From positions 171,940 through 235,939 of the forward strand of contig NZ_VYVA01000005.1 in NCBI RefSeq assembly GCF_009193215.1: DNA of 64,000 nucleotides, read 5' to 3'. Under the pieces are notes generated by a model. The model was not told the origin of the DNA. It worked only from the letters and a program-made list of their open reading frames with translations, and searched no databases. Numbering within the stretch: position 1 is the stretch's first letter; each line of letters begins with the position of its first letter. Position numbers and translations under genes: made by a program. The DNA comes from Flavicella marina (GTDB taxonomy: Bacteria > Bacteroidota > Bacteroidia > Flavobacteriales > Flavobacteriaceae). Positions 53,535-62,131 of this stretch are shown piece by piece.

Positions 53535-53870
53535 TTAAGAAATAACATGCTCAACTCGTTCAACAGAATCTTGTTTCGATAATGTTAAGCGTACAATGCT
53601 GTTTTTATTGGCAAGTAAATCGTGAGGAATGTTAGCATCGAGTCCAATAATAGCTCCTTTTTCAAATTTATGAATTGTGCCATTCACTCCAAAATCTATA
53701 CAACCTTCTAAAACATGAACGATGATAGGAAATTTAGTTTTGTGCTCTTTCATGAATTGTCCCTTTTTCAAAAGAATTCTTATTTCTTTAGAAAAAGAGG
53801 TTTCTAAAATTACTTTGGTTGTAATTTTATCTTGAAATTCGCTATTCGCATCGAATGATGTAATTACCAT
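53535..53870 (-). CDS. Small cupin-domain protein
   Basis: A 111-aa single cupin domain. The two strand motifs are recognisable: HKTKFPIIVHVLEGCIDFGVNG and KFEKGAIIGLDANIPHDLLANKNSIVRL, with H at the first motif and PH-D at the second, so a metal site is possible. There is no signal peptide. It is 35 bases after ackA and 13 before the truncated haemoglobin gene. Cupins of this size often accompany globins and sit in nitrosative or redox responses, but the role here is inferred from neighbours only. Confidence 0.82.
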   Translation of the reverse strand: MVITSFDANSEFQDKITTKVILETSFSKEIRILLKKGQFMKEHKTKFPIIVHVLEGCIDFGVNGTIHKFEKGAIIGLDANIPHDLLANKNSIVRLTLSKQDSVERVEHVIS

Positions 53871-53905
53871 AAATTTTTATAAAAAATTAGTCGGTCAAAA
53901 ATTGC

Positions 53906-55090
53906 TTAACAAATCAACTCGTATGTTTGTTTTGCTATTTCTAACTCTTCGTTTGTTGGAACAATCAATATTTTTACGTTGGCATCTTGTTTTTGAATTT
54001 CTCGAATTTTTTTAGAACGAACTGCGTTTTTATCTAAATCTAGATCGATCCCTAAATAACTCATGTTTTTGCAACTTAACTCACGCATCAAACTTGAGTT
54101 TTCTCCAATACCAGCAGTAAAAACGATCGCGTCAAGACCATTTAATATTGCTGTATAACTACCAATAAATTTTTTAATTCTATGTGCAGCTAAATTTAAT
54201 GCGTTGATACAGTCTTGATTTCCTTCAGCAGCCAAATTTCTAATATCTCTAAGATCAGAGTGTCCGGTAAGCCCTTTCATACCAGATTCTTTTTGTAGAA
54301 TATGATTTACTTCGTCAGCTGTTTTTCCTAGTTTTTTCTGCATGTGGAATACCACAGATTGATCAATATCACCCGCTCTTGTTCCCATGACCAATCCATT
54401 TGATGGCCCCATCCCCATTGAATGCTCGATACATTTACCGTCTTTTACAGCTGAGATACTGCATCCATTTCCTAAATGGATGGTGATAATGTTGCTTTTT
54501 TCTTTCTTTAGGTGTTCAATAGCTTTTTCAGAAACATATTTATGACTCGTACCATGAAAACCATAGGCGCGAATTCCATCTTCTTCTAGATATTTGTTGG
54601 CGATTGCATATTGATAAGCTTCTCTTGGCATCGTTTGATGAAAAGCTGTATCAAAAATAACTGCTTGTTTCGCATTTGAAAATACATTTTCAGCAACTTC
54701 AATTCCGGTAAGATTTGCAGGGTTGTGTAATGGAGCCAACGCAAACAATTCTTTGATGTTTTCTTTTACATCAGGTGTTGCAAGTACGGTTTTGGTAAAT
54801 TGACTTCCTCCGTGTACCACTCGATGTCCGACAGCATCAATTTCATCAACATTTTTCAATACTCCGTAATTTGAATCCATCAATGCAGATTCTACTTTTT
54901 TCAGTGCAGCTGTATGATCTAGAATTGGAGTTACTTCATTGTGTTCTTGAGAACCTTTTTCATGAGTGAAAATTGCATCTTCCATTCCGATTCTTTCTAC
55001 CAAACCAACACATTTTACTTCTTGTGAAGGCATTGCAATAAGCTGATATTTTAGCGAAGAAGATCCTGCGTTTAAAACTAGTATATTCAT
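53906..55090 (-). CDS. ackA: Acetate kinase
   Basis: Cytoplasmic ASKHA-family kinase converting acetyl phosphate and ADP to acetate and ATP (and reverse), 394 aa. Family motifs are LNAGSSSLKYQ (5-15), GHRVVHGG, ITIHLGNGCSISA and FTAGIGENS. Its ATG overlaps the stop of pta by one base (TAATG), so the two Pta-AckA enzymes are translationally coupled. It is followed after 35 bases by a cupin gene. Nothing unusual in the sequence. Confidence 0.97.
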   Translation of the reverse strand: MNILVLNAGSSSLKYQLIAMPSQEVKCVGLVERIGMEDAIFTHEKGSQEHNEVTPILDHTAALKKVESALMDSNYGVLKNVDEIDAVGHRVVHGGSQFTKTVLATPDVKENIKELFALAPLHNPANLTGIEVAENVFSNAKQAVIFDTAFHQTMPREAYQYAIANKYLEEDGIRAYGFHGTSHKYVSEKAIEHLKKEKSNIITIHLGNGCSISAVKDGKCIEHSMGMGPSNGLVMGTRAGDIDQSVVFHMQKKLGKTADEVNHILQKESGMKGLTGHSDLRDIRNLAAEGNQDCINALNLAAHRIKKFIGSYTAILNGLDAIVFTAGIGENSSLMRELSCKNMSYLGIDLDLDKNAVRSKKIREIQKQDANVKILIVPTNEELEIAKQTYELIC

Positions 55091-57183
55091 TATTCTTGAT
55101 TTGCTTGAATGGCAGTTAATAATACGGTATTGAAAATGTCATCGATGGTGCATCCTCTGCTTAAATCGTTTACCGGTTTATTTAATCCTTGAAGCATTGG
55201 TCCGATAGCCAAAGCTCCTGTCTCTCTTTGAATTGCTTTGTATGTGTTGTTACCTGTGTTTAAGTCTGGGAATATCAATACTGATGCTTGCCCTGCAACT
55301 TTTGAATCTGGCATTTTGCTTTTGGCTACATTCATATCTACTGCAGCATCGTATTGGATAGGTCCTTCAATTTTTAAATTAGGGTACTTCTCAGAAACAA
55401 TTTCGGTTGCTTTTCTAACTTTTTCTACTTGTTCTCCTTTACCAGAACTTCCAGAAGAGTATGATAACATAGCAATTCGAGCATCAATTCCAAAGGCTTC
55501 TGAAGATTCAGCAGAGCTAATGGCAATTTCTGCAAGTTGTTCTGCATTTGGATTAGGGTTTACAGCACAGTCTCCCATTACAGATACACGGTCAGGTAAA
55601 CACATAAAAAATACGGATGATACTACAGATACTCCAGGTTTGGTTTTGATCAATTGAAGCGAAGGTTTGATGGTGTGCTGTGTAGTGTGTGCAGCTCCAG
55701 AAACCATTCCATCAGCCATTCCTTTCATTACCATTATGGTACCGTAATAAGAAACATCTTTTACCAAGTCATTGGCCGTTGTTTCAGTCATGCCTTTGTG
55801 TTTCCTTGTCTCATATAGAGTTGCTGCAAACTCTTTGTTGTGAATTGAGTTTTCAGGGTTTAAAATATTGATTTTGTCTAAATCTATTTGAAGTCCTAAT
55901 TGATCACATTTCAGTTGAATTACGCTTTTATCTCCAAGAATAGTTAAATCAACAATGTCTAAAAGTTGTAGACGGGCAGCGGCTTGAATGATTCTGTCGT
56001 CGTTCCCTTCGGGTAATACAATATGTTTTCGGTTTACTTTGGCTCTTTGCATCAAGCTATATTGAAACATATTAGGAGTGATCCTTGCAGAGTTATAATT
56101 TGTTAAGGTGTTAGAAATTCCTTCTGAGTTCACGTATGAATCAAAAGTATCTAAGGCCATTAATATTTTTTTTGAGTTTGTAGAATAGATTTTTGACTTT
56201 ACGGCTCCAATTTTATTGGTAGTACCAAATGTTCCTCCTTCTACAGAAATAATAGGCACAGTTGATTGAACTCCCTCCATCAATTTTAATATAGAATCTT
56301 CAGGTAGTAAGCCTCCAGTTAAAATTAAACCTGCAATTTTTGGATAATTAGAAGAAGCATTAGCTTGCAACGCGCCTAAAATAATATCTGCTCTGTCCCC
56401 TGGAGTTACAACCAAAGCGTTTTCTTTGATTCTGGTCAAATAGTTTCTCAACTGCATAGCACCAGAACTAAAACTTCCAATGGTATTATCGATAAACTGT
56501 TCTCCAAAGAGTATTTTTCCCTTCAATGCTTCATTGATTTCTTTTACTGTCGGGTTTTCTAAGTACAAGCTTTCTGGAATTACATCTATTTGTACATCAA
56601 GCGGAATAACTTTTTTCAATTCTTGTGTAATGATTTCTGTATTTCCTGGGTCTACTTTGTTTGCAATAACCCCAATTACATCTACTTCCTTTTGCTTGAA
56701 TGCTTTATAGGTTATTTCCATGCTATTGACAAATTCATCAATAGATTTATTTTTTCCTGAGCCAACAATCAGCGAAGGAACTCCTAAGTTTTTTGCGATT
56801 GCCAAATTCAAATCAAGTTCTAAGAAACTTCCTTCTTCAGAAAAATCAGTTCCCTCAACTAACACATAGTCGAATCGCTCTTCTAATTTTTTATATTTCT
56901 CAATAACAGTCTGAATTACTTCATCAACTTTTCCTTTACTTAAAAGTTTTAAAACTTCACTTTGCTTATAAGCGTAACATTCTGATTGTTTTAAATCGAG
57001 ATTAAAAAAATTGATAGCTGTTTTTGTGTGGTTGTCAAATTGTCCATTTTCTGTTTCGTTAATGATAGGTCTGAAATAACCTACCTTAATCGATTTCGTA
57101 AGCATCATTCTTAATAGACCTAAAGATACTAAAGACTTACCTGTGTGCGATTCTATGGTAGCAATGTATATGGCTTTACTCAT
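55090..57183 (-). CDS. pta: Phosphate acetyltransferase
   Basis: Enzyme interconverting acetyl-CoA and acetyl phosphate, 697 aa, the long three-domain type (E. coli 714 aa). The N-terminus is a P-loop-like domain (IESHTGKSLVSLGLL) followed by a DRTGG-type region (ALVVTPGDRADIILGAL, about 250-260), and the catalytic PTA domain occupies about 375-697, with VLPEGNDDRIIQAA, SGAAHTT and the QYDAAVD segment. Together with AckA it forms the acetate overflow/acetyl-phosphate pathway. A TACTTTTG minus-7 box is 43 bases upstream. It is the first gene of the run. Confidence 0.96.
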   Translation of the reverse strand: MSKAIYIATIESHTGKSLVSLGLLRMMLTKSIKVGYFRPIINETENGQFDNHTKTAINFFNLDLKQSECYAYKQSEVLKLLSKGKVDEVIQTVIEKYKKLEERFDYVLVEGTDFSEEGSFLELDLNLAIAKNLGVPSLIVGSGKNKSIDEFVNSMEITYKAFKQKEVDVIGVIANKVDPGNTEIITQELKKVIPLDVQIDVIPESLYLENPTVKEINEALKGKILFGEQFIDNTIGSFSSGAMQLRNYLTRIKENALVVTPGDRADIILGALQANASSNYPKIAGLILTGGLLPEDSILKLMEGVQSTVPIISVEGGTFGTTNKIGAVKSKIYSTNSKKILMALDTFDSYVNSEGISNTLTNYNSARITPNMFQYSLMQRAKVNRKHIVLPEGNDDRIIQAAARLQLLDIVDLTILGDKSVIQLKCDQLGLQIDLDKINILNPENSIHNKEFAATLYETRKHKGMTETTANDLVKDVSYYGTIMVMKGMADGMVSGAAHTTQHTIKPSLQLIKTKPGVSVVSSVFFMCLPDRVSVMGDCAVNPNPNAEQLAEIAISSAESSEAFGIDARIAMLSYSSGSSGKGEQVEKVRKATEIVSEKYPNLKIEGPIQYDAAVDMNVAKSKMPDSKVAGQASVLIFPDLNTGNNTYKAIQRETGALAIGPMLQGLNKPVNDLSRGCTIDDIFNTVLLTAIQANQE

Positions 57184-57226
57184 ACGTATGTTTTTTTGTG
57201 ATTCGAATTTACAAAATATTAGTTTT

Positions 57227-57234
57227 CAAAAGTA
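57227..57234 (-). promoter_or_regulatory. Candidate minus-7 element for pta-ackA
   Basis: On the minus strand TACTTTTG, a full TAnnTTTG match, 43 bases before the pta start. No TTG at minus-33 distance. Confidence 0.4.
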
Positions 57235-57348
57235 GCACCAGTGTGTTATTATTTTTATGACTCTTATCATAAATCAAAAACAAATAATATTCTATTAGAA
57301 TTGAGAAGTTTCTTTTGAGTGTTCTGTGTTCTACTTGAGGTAAAAAAT

Positions 57349-57382
57349 AAAAAAGGTCATTGATGTATCAATGACCTTTTTA
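57349..57382 (-). terminator. Terminator after the acyl-CoA carboxylase gene
   Basis: A 15-bp inverted repeat, AAAAAGGTCATTGAT and its complement, separated by two bases, with an A-rich left flank. Confidence 0.9.
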
Positions 57383-57401
57383 CTTGTTTTATTTTCAGAG
57401 T

Positions 57402-59030
57402 CTAAGCCTGTATTACTCCTAGGTTGAAATGTTTTTCAATAGGTGCGTTTTCGGCAATTTCTATACCTGTACTTATCCATTTTCTGGTGTCGAGAGGATT
57501 GATGACTCCATCAGTCCATAATCGTGCAGCTGCATAATATGGAGATGTTTGTTTGTCATATTTTTCTTCGATAGATTTTAATATCTCGGCTTCTCTTTCA
57601 GGAGTAATAACTTCACCTTGACTTTTTAAGGAAGCAGTTTCCATTTGTAAAAGTACTTTTGCAGCTTGTGTACCTCCCATAACTGCTAAACGAGCACTCG
57701 GCCAAGCACATATTAATCTTGGGTCGTATGCTTTACCGCACATTGCATAGTTACCTGCTCCGTAAGAGTTTCCGATAACCACAGTGAATTTAGGTACCAC
57801 AGAATTACTTACTGCATTGACCATTTTTGCTCCGTCTTTTATAATGCCACCATGTTCCGATTTACTACCTACCATAAATCCGGTTACATCTTGCAGAAAT
57901 ACCAACGGAATTTTCTTTTGGTTACAGTTAGAGATAAATCTAGTGGCTTTGTTTGCACTATCAGAATAAATAACTCCACCAAATTGCATTTCTTTTTTTG
58001 CGGTTTTTACTACTTTCCTTTGGTTTGCAACTATACCAACAGCCCACCCGTCAATACGAGCATATCCGCAGATAATGGTTTTTCCAAATTCTTCTTTGTA
58101 AGGTTCAAACTCTGAATTATCAACCAGTCGTTTGATAATCTCGTTCATGTCGTATTGGTCGGCTCTAGATTTGGGTAATATTCCAAAAATATCTTCTTGG
58201 TTTTCCTTAGGTAATAAAGCTTCTTTTCTGTTGAAACCAGCTTTTTCAGGTACGCCAATTTTGTCAATTATGTTTTTTATTGTGTCAAGAGCATCTTTAT
58301 CATCTGTAGATTTATAGTCGGTAACCCCAGAAATCTCACAATGAGTAGTAGCTCCTCCCAATGTTTCATTATCAATGCTTTCACCAATAGCAGCTTTTAC
58401 AAGATAGCTTCCGGCTAAAAAGATACTTCCTGTTTTATCAACAATCAATGCTTCGTCACTCATAATTGGTAAATACGCACCACCTGCTACGCAACTTCCC
58501 ATTACAGCAGATATTTGTGTGATTCCCATGCTACTCATAATAGCATTGTTTCTGAAAATCCTTCCAAAATGTTCTTTGTCTGGGAAAATCTCATCTTGTA
58601 ATGGTAAATAAACACCAGCGCTATCTACCAAATATATGATCGGAATTTTATTCTCTATTGCTATTTCTTGAGCACGCAAATTTTTCTTTGCTGTAATCGG
58701 GAACCAGGCTCCAGCTTTAACTGAAGCGTCATTAGCGACAACAATACATTGAGTGCCTTTTATTTTTCCGATTTTCACTACAACTCCTCCAGAAGGACAA
58801 CCACCGTGTTCTTCGTACATATCATCTCCTACAAAGGCTCCGATCTCTATAGCGTCTGCATCGTTATCTAATAAGTAGTTAATTCGTTCTCGTGCAGTTA
58901 GTTTTCCTTTGTCATGAATTTTCGCAATACGTTTTTTTCCTCCTCCTTCATATACTTTTAAAAGCTTTTTCTTTAAAGCAGTTGATAAAAGCTTGTTGTA
59001 GTCTTCGTTTGCGTTGAATTTTATATCCAT
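57402..59030 (-). CDS. Acyl-CoA carboxylase beta subunit (carboxyltransferase)
   Basis: Biotin-dependent carboxyltransferase of about 542 aa, with two crotonase-like halves. The first half has LTARERINYLLD, EHGGCPSGGVVVKIGKI, VANDASVKAGAWFP and MGSCVAGGAYLPIMSDE; the second VFLQDVTGFMVGS, GAKMVNAVSNS and FTVVIGNSYGAGNYAMCG. This pattern agrees best with 3-methylcrotonyl-CoA carboxylase beta (leucine catabolism), with propionyl- or geranyl-CoA as alternatives. Start: ATG at 59030 (MDIKFN) or at 59036, two codons earlier; a longer frame to 59111 would run into the divergent control region. The biotin-carboxylase partner is not nearby. Confidence 0.92.
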   Translation of the reverse strand: MDIKFNANEDYNKLLSTALKKKLLKVYEGGGKKRIAKIHDKGKLTARERINYLLDNDADAIEIGAFVGDDMYEEHGGCPSGGVVVKIGKIKGTQCIVVANDASVKAGAWFPITAKKNLRAQEIAIENKIPIIYLVDSAGVYLPLQDEIFPDKEHFGRIFRNNAIMSSMGITQISAVMGSCVAGGAYLPIMSDEALIVDKTGSIFLAGSYLVKAAIGESIDNETLGGATTHCEISGVTDYKSTDDKDALDTIKNIIDKIGVPEKAGFNRKEALLPKENQEDIFGILPKSRADQYDMNEIIKRLVDNSEFEPYKEEFGKTIICGYARIDGWAVGIVANQRKVVKTAKKEMQFGGVIYSDSANKATRFISNCNQKKIPLVFLQDVTGFMVGSKSEHGGIIKDGAKMVNAVSNSVVPKFTVVIGNSYGAGNYAMCGKAYDPRLICAWPSARLAVMGGTQAAKVLLQMETASLKSQGEVITPEREAEILKSIEEKYDKQTSPYYAAARLWTDGVINPLDTRKWISTGIEIAENAPIEKHFNLGVIQA

Positions 59031-59085
59031 TGTCATTGCTGATTTTTGCGGGGCTAAAGTACAAAATTGTATGCATATATAATTT

Positions 59086-59109
59086 TTATTTACCGTGTTT
59101 TTATTTACC
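59086..59109. repeat. Direct repeat TTATTTACC in the divergent control region
   Basis: The 9-mer TTATTTACC occurs at 59086-59094 and again at 59101-59109, 15 bases apart. The second copy runs into the palindrome at 59105-59116, so the first may be a half-site of the same regulator. Confidence 0.5.
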
Positions 59110-59116
59110 ATGGTAA
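59105..59116. promoter_or_regulatory. Probable MarR-type operator
   Basis: TTACCATGGTAA is a perfect 12-bp palindrome ending 18 bases before the TATCTTTG box of the DoxX-OsmC-FMN reductase-MarR-pirin operon. Its position between minus-33 and minus-7 regions suits repression. The MarR product at 60470 is the obvious candidate ligand-binding protein; this is inferred. Confidence 0.55.
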
Positions 59117-59134
59117 TTAATTGAAATATTTTTA

Positions 59135-59142
59135 TATCTTTG
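59135..59142 (+). promoter_or_regulatory. Minus-7 element of the MarR-regulated operon
   Basis: TATCTTTG is a perfect TAnnTTTG box; the first start codon (59163) is 21 bases on. The minus-33 region is occupied by the palindrome and has no TTG. Confidence 0.55.
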
Positions 59143-59162
59143 TATCATGTTTAAAACTTTAT

Positions 59163-59519
59163 ATGATGAAAAAAAATAAAATTATCTTTTGGGTTGCAAC
59201 GGGTTTGTTGTCGTTAATGATGCTTATGTCATCTGGGATGTACGTGTTTAATAATGCAGTGATTGGTGAAACTTTTACGAATTTAGGTTTTCCAACTTAT
59301 ATTATTTATCCATTAGCCTTTTTTAAGTTGTCGGGTATCGCAGTGATTACGTTGACAAAGTGGAAAACAGTAAAAGAATGGGCTTATACAGGTTTCTTTT
59401 TTAATTTCTTATTGGCGTTTTCAGCGCACTTGTCTATAGGTGATGGAGATCAGATGGGAGCAGTGTTAGCATTAGTGTTGCTTACAGTTTCATATGTCTT
59501 TGGTAAAAAAATCAATTAA
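59163..59519 (+). CDS. DoxX-like family membrane protein
   Basis: A 118-aa integral-membrane protein with four hydrophobic helices (about 6-26, 45-62, 73-90, 97-114), of the DoxX-like type. The pattern GLLSLMMLMSSG, LGFPTYIIYPLAFFKLSG and KEWAYTGFFFNFL is typical. Start ATG at 59163 (or 59166); an earlier TTG at 59121 precedes the promoter box and is rejected. It is first in a five-gene operon with OsmC, an FMN reductase, MarR and pirin, a set that flavobacteria use in electrophile or quinone stress. Its stop overlaps the next start by one base. Confidence 0.85.
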   Translation: MMKKNKIIFWVATGLLSLMMLMSSGMYVFNNAVIGETFTNLGFPTYIIYPLAFFKLSGIAVITLTKWKTVKEWAYTGFFFNFLLAFSAHLSIGDGDQMGAVLALVLLTVSYVFGKKIN

Positions 59520-59929
59520 TGAAAGTAAAACCGTTATCGAAAGTAGTTCTTAATCCTGAGAACTTCAAAGCTAATGTTTCAAGTAGAACTTTCGATTATC
59601 CTTTGGATACGGCTATTGAAAAAGGAGGAAGTAATACCGGACCTACACCTGTCGAATATTTCTTAGCCGCGATTGGAGGTTGCGTGGCAATTACTTTAAA
59701 AACATTTGCAGACAAACAAAATTGGGATTTAGGAAATATTTCTGTAGAAGTTTCAGAAGAAACAAAGTTGACACCAAAAGGAATTCAGAAAAGAATAATT
59801 GAGAATATTAGTGTGGAAAAAAAAGTCTCGGAAGCACAATTGACGCAATTAAAAGAACATGCAAAAAGTTGTCCGGTGTCACAAATGGTAAATACCCCAA
59901 CGGATATAATTAGAACTATAAAAAATTAA
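59519..59929 (+). CDS. OsmC family peroxiredoxin-like protein
   Basis: A 136-aa OsmC/Ohr fold protein that reduces organic hydroperoxides. The two redox cysteines are C55 in AAIGGCVAITL and C118 in AKSCPVSQMV, both conserved. The N-terminal arm of Ohr is short. The start overlaps the DoxX-like stop by one base (TAATG), showing coupling. It belongs to the MarR-controlled operon, in line with Ohr-OhrR pairs elsewhere, although the present regulator lacks the typical N-terminal sensor cysteine of OhrR. Confidence 0.9.
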   Translation: MKVKPLSKVVLNPENFKANVSSRTFDYPLDTAIEKGGSNTGPTPVEYFLAAIGGCVAITLKTFADKQNWDLGNISVEVSEETKLTPKGIQKRIIENISVEKKVSEAQLTQLKEHAKSCPVSQMVNTPTDIIRTIKN

Positions 59930-59932
59930 AAG

Positions 59933-60463
59933 ATGAAAAATATCATTGTAATAGGAGGAAGTAATAGTAAAAACTCTATAAATAAAACATTGGCAACACA
60001 TGCAGCTGAACAACTAGAAGATGTTGTGCTTACCGTTGTAGATCTTAATGAGTTTAAGTTGCCATTGTATGGTATAGACTTAGAAACAGAAGAAGGAATT
60101 CATGAAGAAGCAAAAAGGTTAAATGGAGTTTTTGATTGGGCAGATGGCTTTGTAGTGTCGCTTGCAGAACATAATGGTGCATATTCCGCAGCATTTAAAA
60201 ATGCATTCGACTGGTTGAGTAGAATTAATGGCAAGGTGTGGAGAGAAAAACCTTTATTGTTATTAGCTACATCTCCTGGAGGAAGAGGAGGACAAACAGT
60301 TTTGCAAATTGCGGCTAATAGTTTTCCGCACTTAGGAGCAAAGGTTACAGGTAGTTTATCCTTTCCTTCTTTTTATGATAATTTTAAAGATGGTGAGGTG
60401 GTGAATTCAGAGCTGAAAGTTTCTTTAGAAAAAGAAATAACAAATTTTCAAAAAGAAATTTAA
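59933..60463 (+). CDS. NAD(P)H-dependent FMN reductase (NADPH:quinone reductase-like)
   Basis: A 176-aa flavodoxin-like reductase. The N-terminal FMN-phosphate loop GGSNSKNSINKTLA and the later stretch SPGGRGGQTVLQ, plus AEHNGAYSAAFKNAFDWLS, match the NADPH-dependent FMN reductase/azoreductase group. It probably reduces quinones or nitro/azo compounds with NAD(P)H. The start is three bases after the OsmC stop, and the MarR gene follows after six. Role in electrophile stress is inferred from the operon. Confidence 0.9.
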   Translation: MKNIIVIGGSNSKNSINKTLATHAAEQLEDVVLTVVDLNEFKLPLYGIDLETEEGIHEEAKRLNGVFDWADGFVVSLAEHNGAYSAAFKNAFDWLSRINGKVWREKPLLLLATSPGGRGGQTVLQIAANSFPHLGAKVTGSLSFPSFYDNFKDGEVVNSELKVSLEKEITNFQKEI

Positions 60464-60469
60464 AAAGAT

Positions 60470-60907
60470 ATGGGAGACATAGCCAAAGATATAAATTCTA
60501 CTTTCCCATCAGAACACGTAAAGGCTTTGATTAATATTAAATACACTGCCAATTGGATAGAAGGGAAATCAAATCATGTCTTAAAGCCTTTTAAAATTAG
60601 TGTTCAGCAATATAATATTTTGAGAATTTTGCGCGGAGCAAAAGAGAAAGTTACAGTACAAACTGTAAAGGATAGAATGATTGAAAAATCTCCAAATACA
60701 ACACGATTAATGGATAAACTTTGTGCTAAGAACTTAATAAAACGTGTGCGTTGTGAAAATGACAGACGAGTTGTTTATGTTCAGATTGCCGATTTGGGTT
60801 TGAAAATGTTGCGAGATATAAAAATGGATGGTGTAGGAGAAACAATGAATAAATTGACCGAAGAGGAGGCGGAACAATTGAATTTTTTGTTAGATAAGAT
60901 TAGGTAG
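60470..60907 (+). CDS. MarR family transcriptional regulator
   Basis: A 145-aa winged-helix dimer of the MarR type. The HTH region VTVQTVKDRMIEKSPNTTRLMDKLCAKNLIKRV leads to the wing DDRRVVYVQI-type (here ENDRRVVYVQI), both typical. Cysteines at 85 and 95 are close to the recognition helix and wing and could sense electrophiles, unlike OhrR with its N-terminal cysteine. It sits fourth in the operon it likely controls; the palindrome at 59105 is the probable site. Pirin follows after 95 bases. Confidence 0.92.
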   Translation: MGDIAKDINSTFPSEHVKALINIKYTANWIEGKSNHVLKPFKISVQQYNILRILRGAKEKVTVQTVKDRMIEKSPNTTRLMDKLCAKNLIKRVRCENDRRVVYVQIADLGLKMLRDIKMDGVGETMNKLTEEEAEQLNFLLDKIR

Positions 60908-61002
60908 GATTTGCGGTTTTTTAAGAGTGAAATAAGGTCTTTGAGTAAGAGATTGATAAACTCAGAAGACTAATTTAGAAATCAATTTTTAAAAATAAAG
61001 AC

Positions 61003-61872
61003 ATGGAACTTAAAAATATAAAAGCAAAAAGTAAAAGTAATTTTGTAAACATGGGGCCTATACGATTGAGACAGCCTTTACCTAGTTTTCAGATAAATGA
61101 TGTGGATCCCTTTATTTTATTACATCATTATGGTCCGTATGATATCAGTCCTGAAAGCAATCCATTCGATTTAGGGCCTCATCCTCATAGAGGTTTTGAG
61201 CCTATAACCTTTTTGATTCAAGGAGAACAATTACATAGAGATTCGTTAGGGAATCATAGCGTCGTAAAAGGTGGTGATGTGCAATGGACAACTGCTGGAA
61301 AAGGAATTGTTCATGCTGAGGGACCAACGAAGAGTTTTGTTAAAAATGGAGGTAAGCTAGAAGGAATTCAGTTATGGTTGAATTTGCCAAGTTCTCATAA
61401 AATGATGGAGCCTGCATATCAACATGTATCAGGAGAACGAATGCCTGTGTTGACTAGTGATGATGGTAAAGTCATTTCAAAAATAGTTGCAGGGAGTTAT
61501 AACAATCTTGTAGGTGAAATTGCAACGCAAACTGAAATTCAAATGTTGTGGTCTTATGCAGAGCAAGGAGGGAAAGAATTACTTATGCTACCTAAATCAC
61601 ATAATGTTTTGGTTTATTTGATTAAAGGTGTATTGATAGTTAACGACACAGAACCGATGAATGAAGACGGTATTCGTATGTTGACTTTTGATACTATAGG
61701 AGATGCTATTTCTATCGTAGCAAATGACGAAAGTGAATTTATTGTTTTATCTGGAGAGCCTTTAAAAGAGAAAGTTGCAACATATGGTCCTTTTGTGATG
61801 AATACTCAAGAAGAATTACAGCAGGCTATGATGGATTACCAACAAGGTAAAATGGGGTATATTGACGAATAA
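61003..61872 (+). CDS. Pirin family protein
   Basis: A 289-aa double-cupin protein. The N-terminal metal ligands are H60 and H62 (GPHPHRGFEP), H104 and E106 (GIVHAEGP), the four residues of the pirin site. Some bacterial pirins are quercetin dioxygenases or influence pyruvate metabolism; the role here is unknown. It lies 95 bases after the MarR gene in the same direction, with no terminator between, and is part of the stress operon by position. A terminator follows. Confidence 0.9.
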   Translation: MELKNIKAKSKSNFVNMGPIRLRQPLPSFQINDVDPFILLHHYGPYDISPESNPFDLGPHPHRGFEPITFLIQGEQLHRDSLGNHSVVKGGDVQWTTAGKGIVHAEGPTKSFVKNGGKLEGIQLWLNLPSSHKMMEPAYQHVSGERMPVLTSDDGKVISKIVAGSYNNLVGEIATQTEIQMLWSYAEQGGKELLMLPKSHNVLVYLIKGVLIVNDTEPMNEDGIRMLTFDTIGDAISIVANDESEFIVLSGEPLKEKVATYGPFVMNTQEELQQAMMDYQQGKMGYIDE

Positions 61873-61894
61873 ACTAAAGAATTTTTTGAAATGT

Positions 61895-61928
61895 AAAAGC
61901 CTAATTGTAAAAAACTTAGGCTTTTGTT
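61895..61928 (+). terminator. Terminator after the pirin gene
   Basis: Ten-bp stem AAAAGCCTAA / TTAGGCTTTT with an 11-base loop; the following T-run is interrupted. Confidence 0.7.
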
Positions 61929-62046
61929 GTTTATAGACAAATAGCATAATAATTAGATTGAATACTGAAGTTTTTATGGGTTTAAGTGAATTTTAGTCGT
62001 GTTTTAGTCTAGCGTTTTTTTTACTGAAAATCTGAGTTTTGAGTTT

Positions 62047-62078
62047 TTTGTCAATTTATTGTTGAGTCAGTATTTTTA
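62047..62078 (+). promoter_or_regulatory. Candidate promoter of the T9SS protein gene
   Basis: TTTG (62047-62050), 20 bases, TATTTTTA (62071-62078, one mismatch). The leader would be about 47 bases long. Confidence 0.5.
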
Positions 62079-62131
62079 ATTTCATTAAAGGTTATCAGTA
62101 AAATTGTTGAATAACTAACTAAACTATTATT

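Noticed and set aside
59121..59162. TTG start at 59121 for the DoxX-like gene
   Set aside because: It lies upstream of the minus-7 box TATCTTTG, so it would not be transcribed from that promoter; the ATG at 59163 gives the normal N-terminus.
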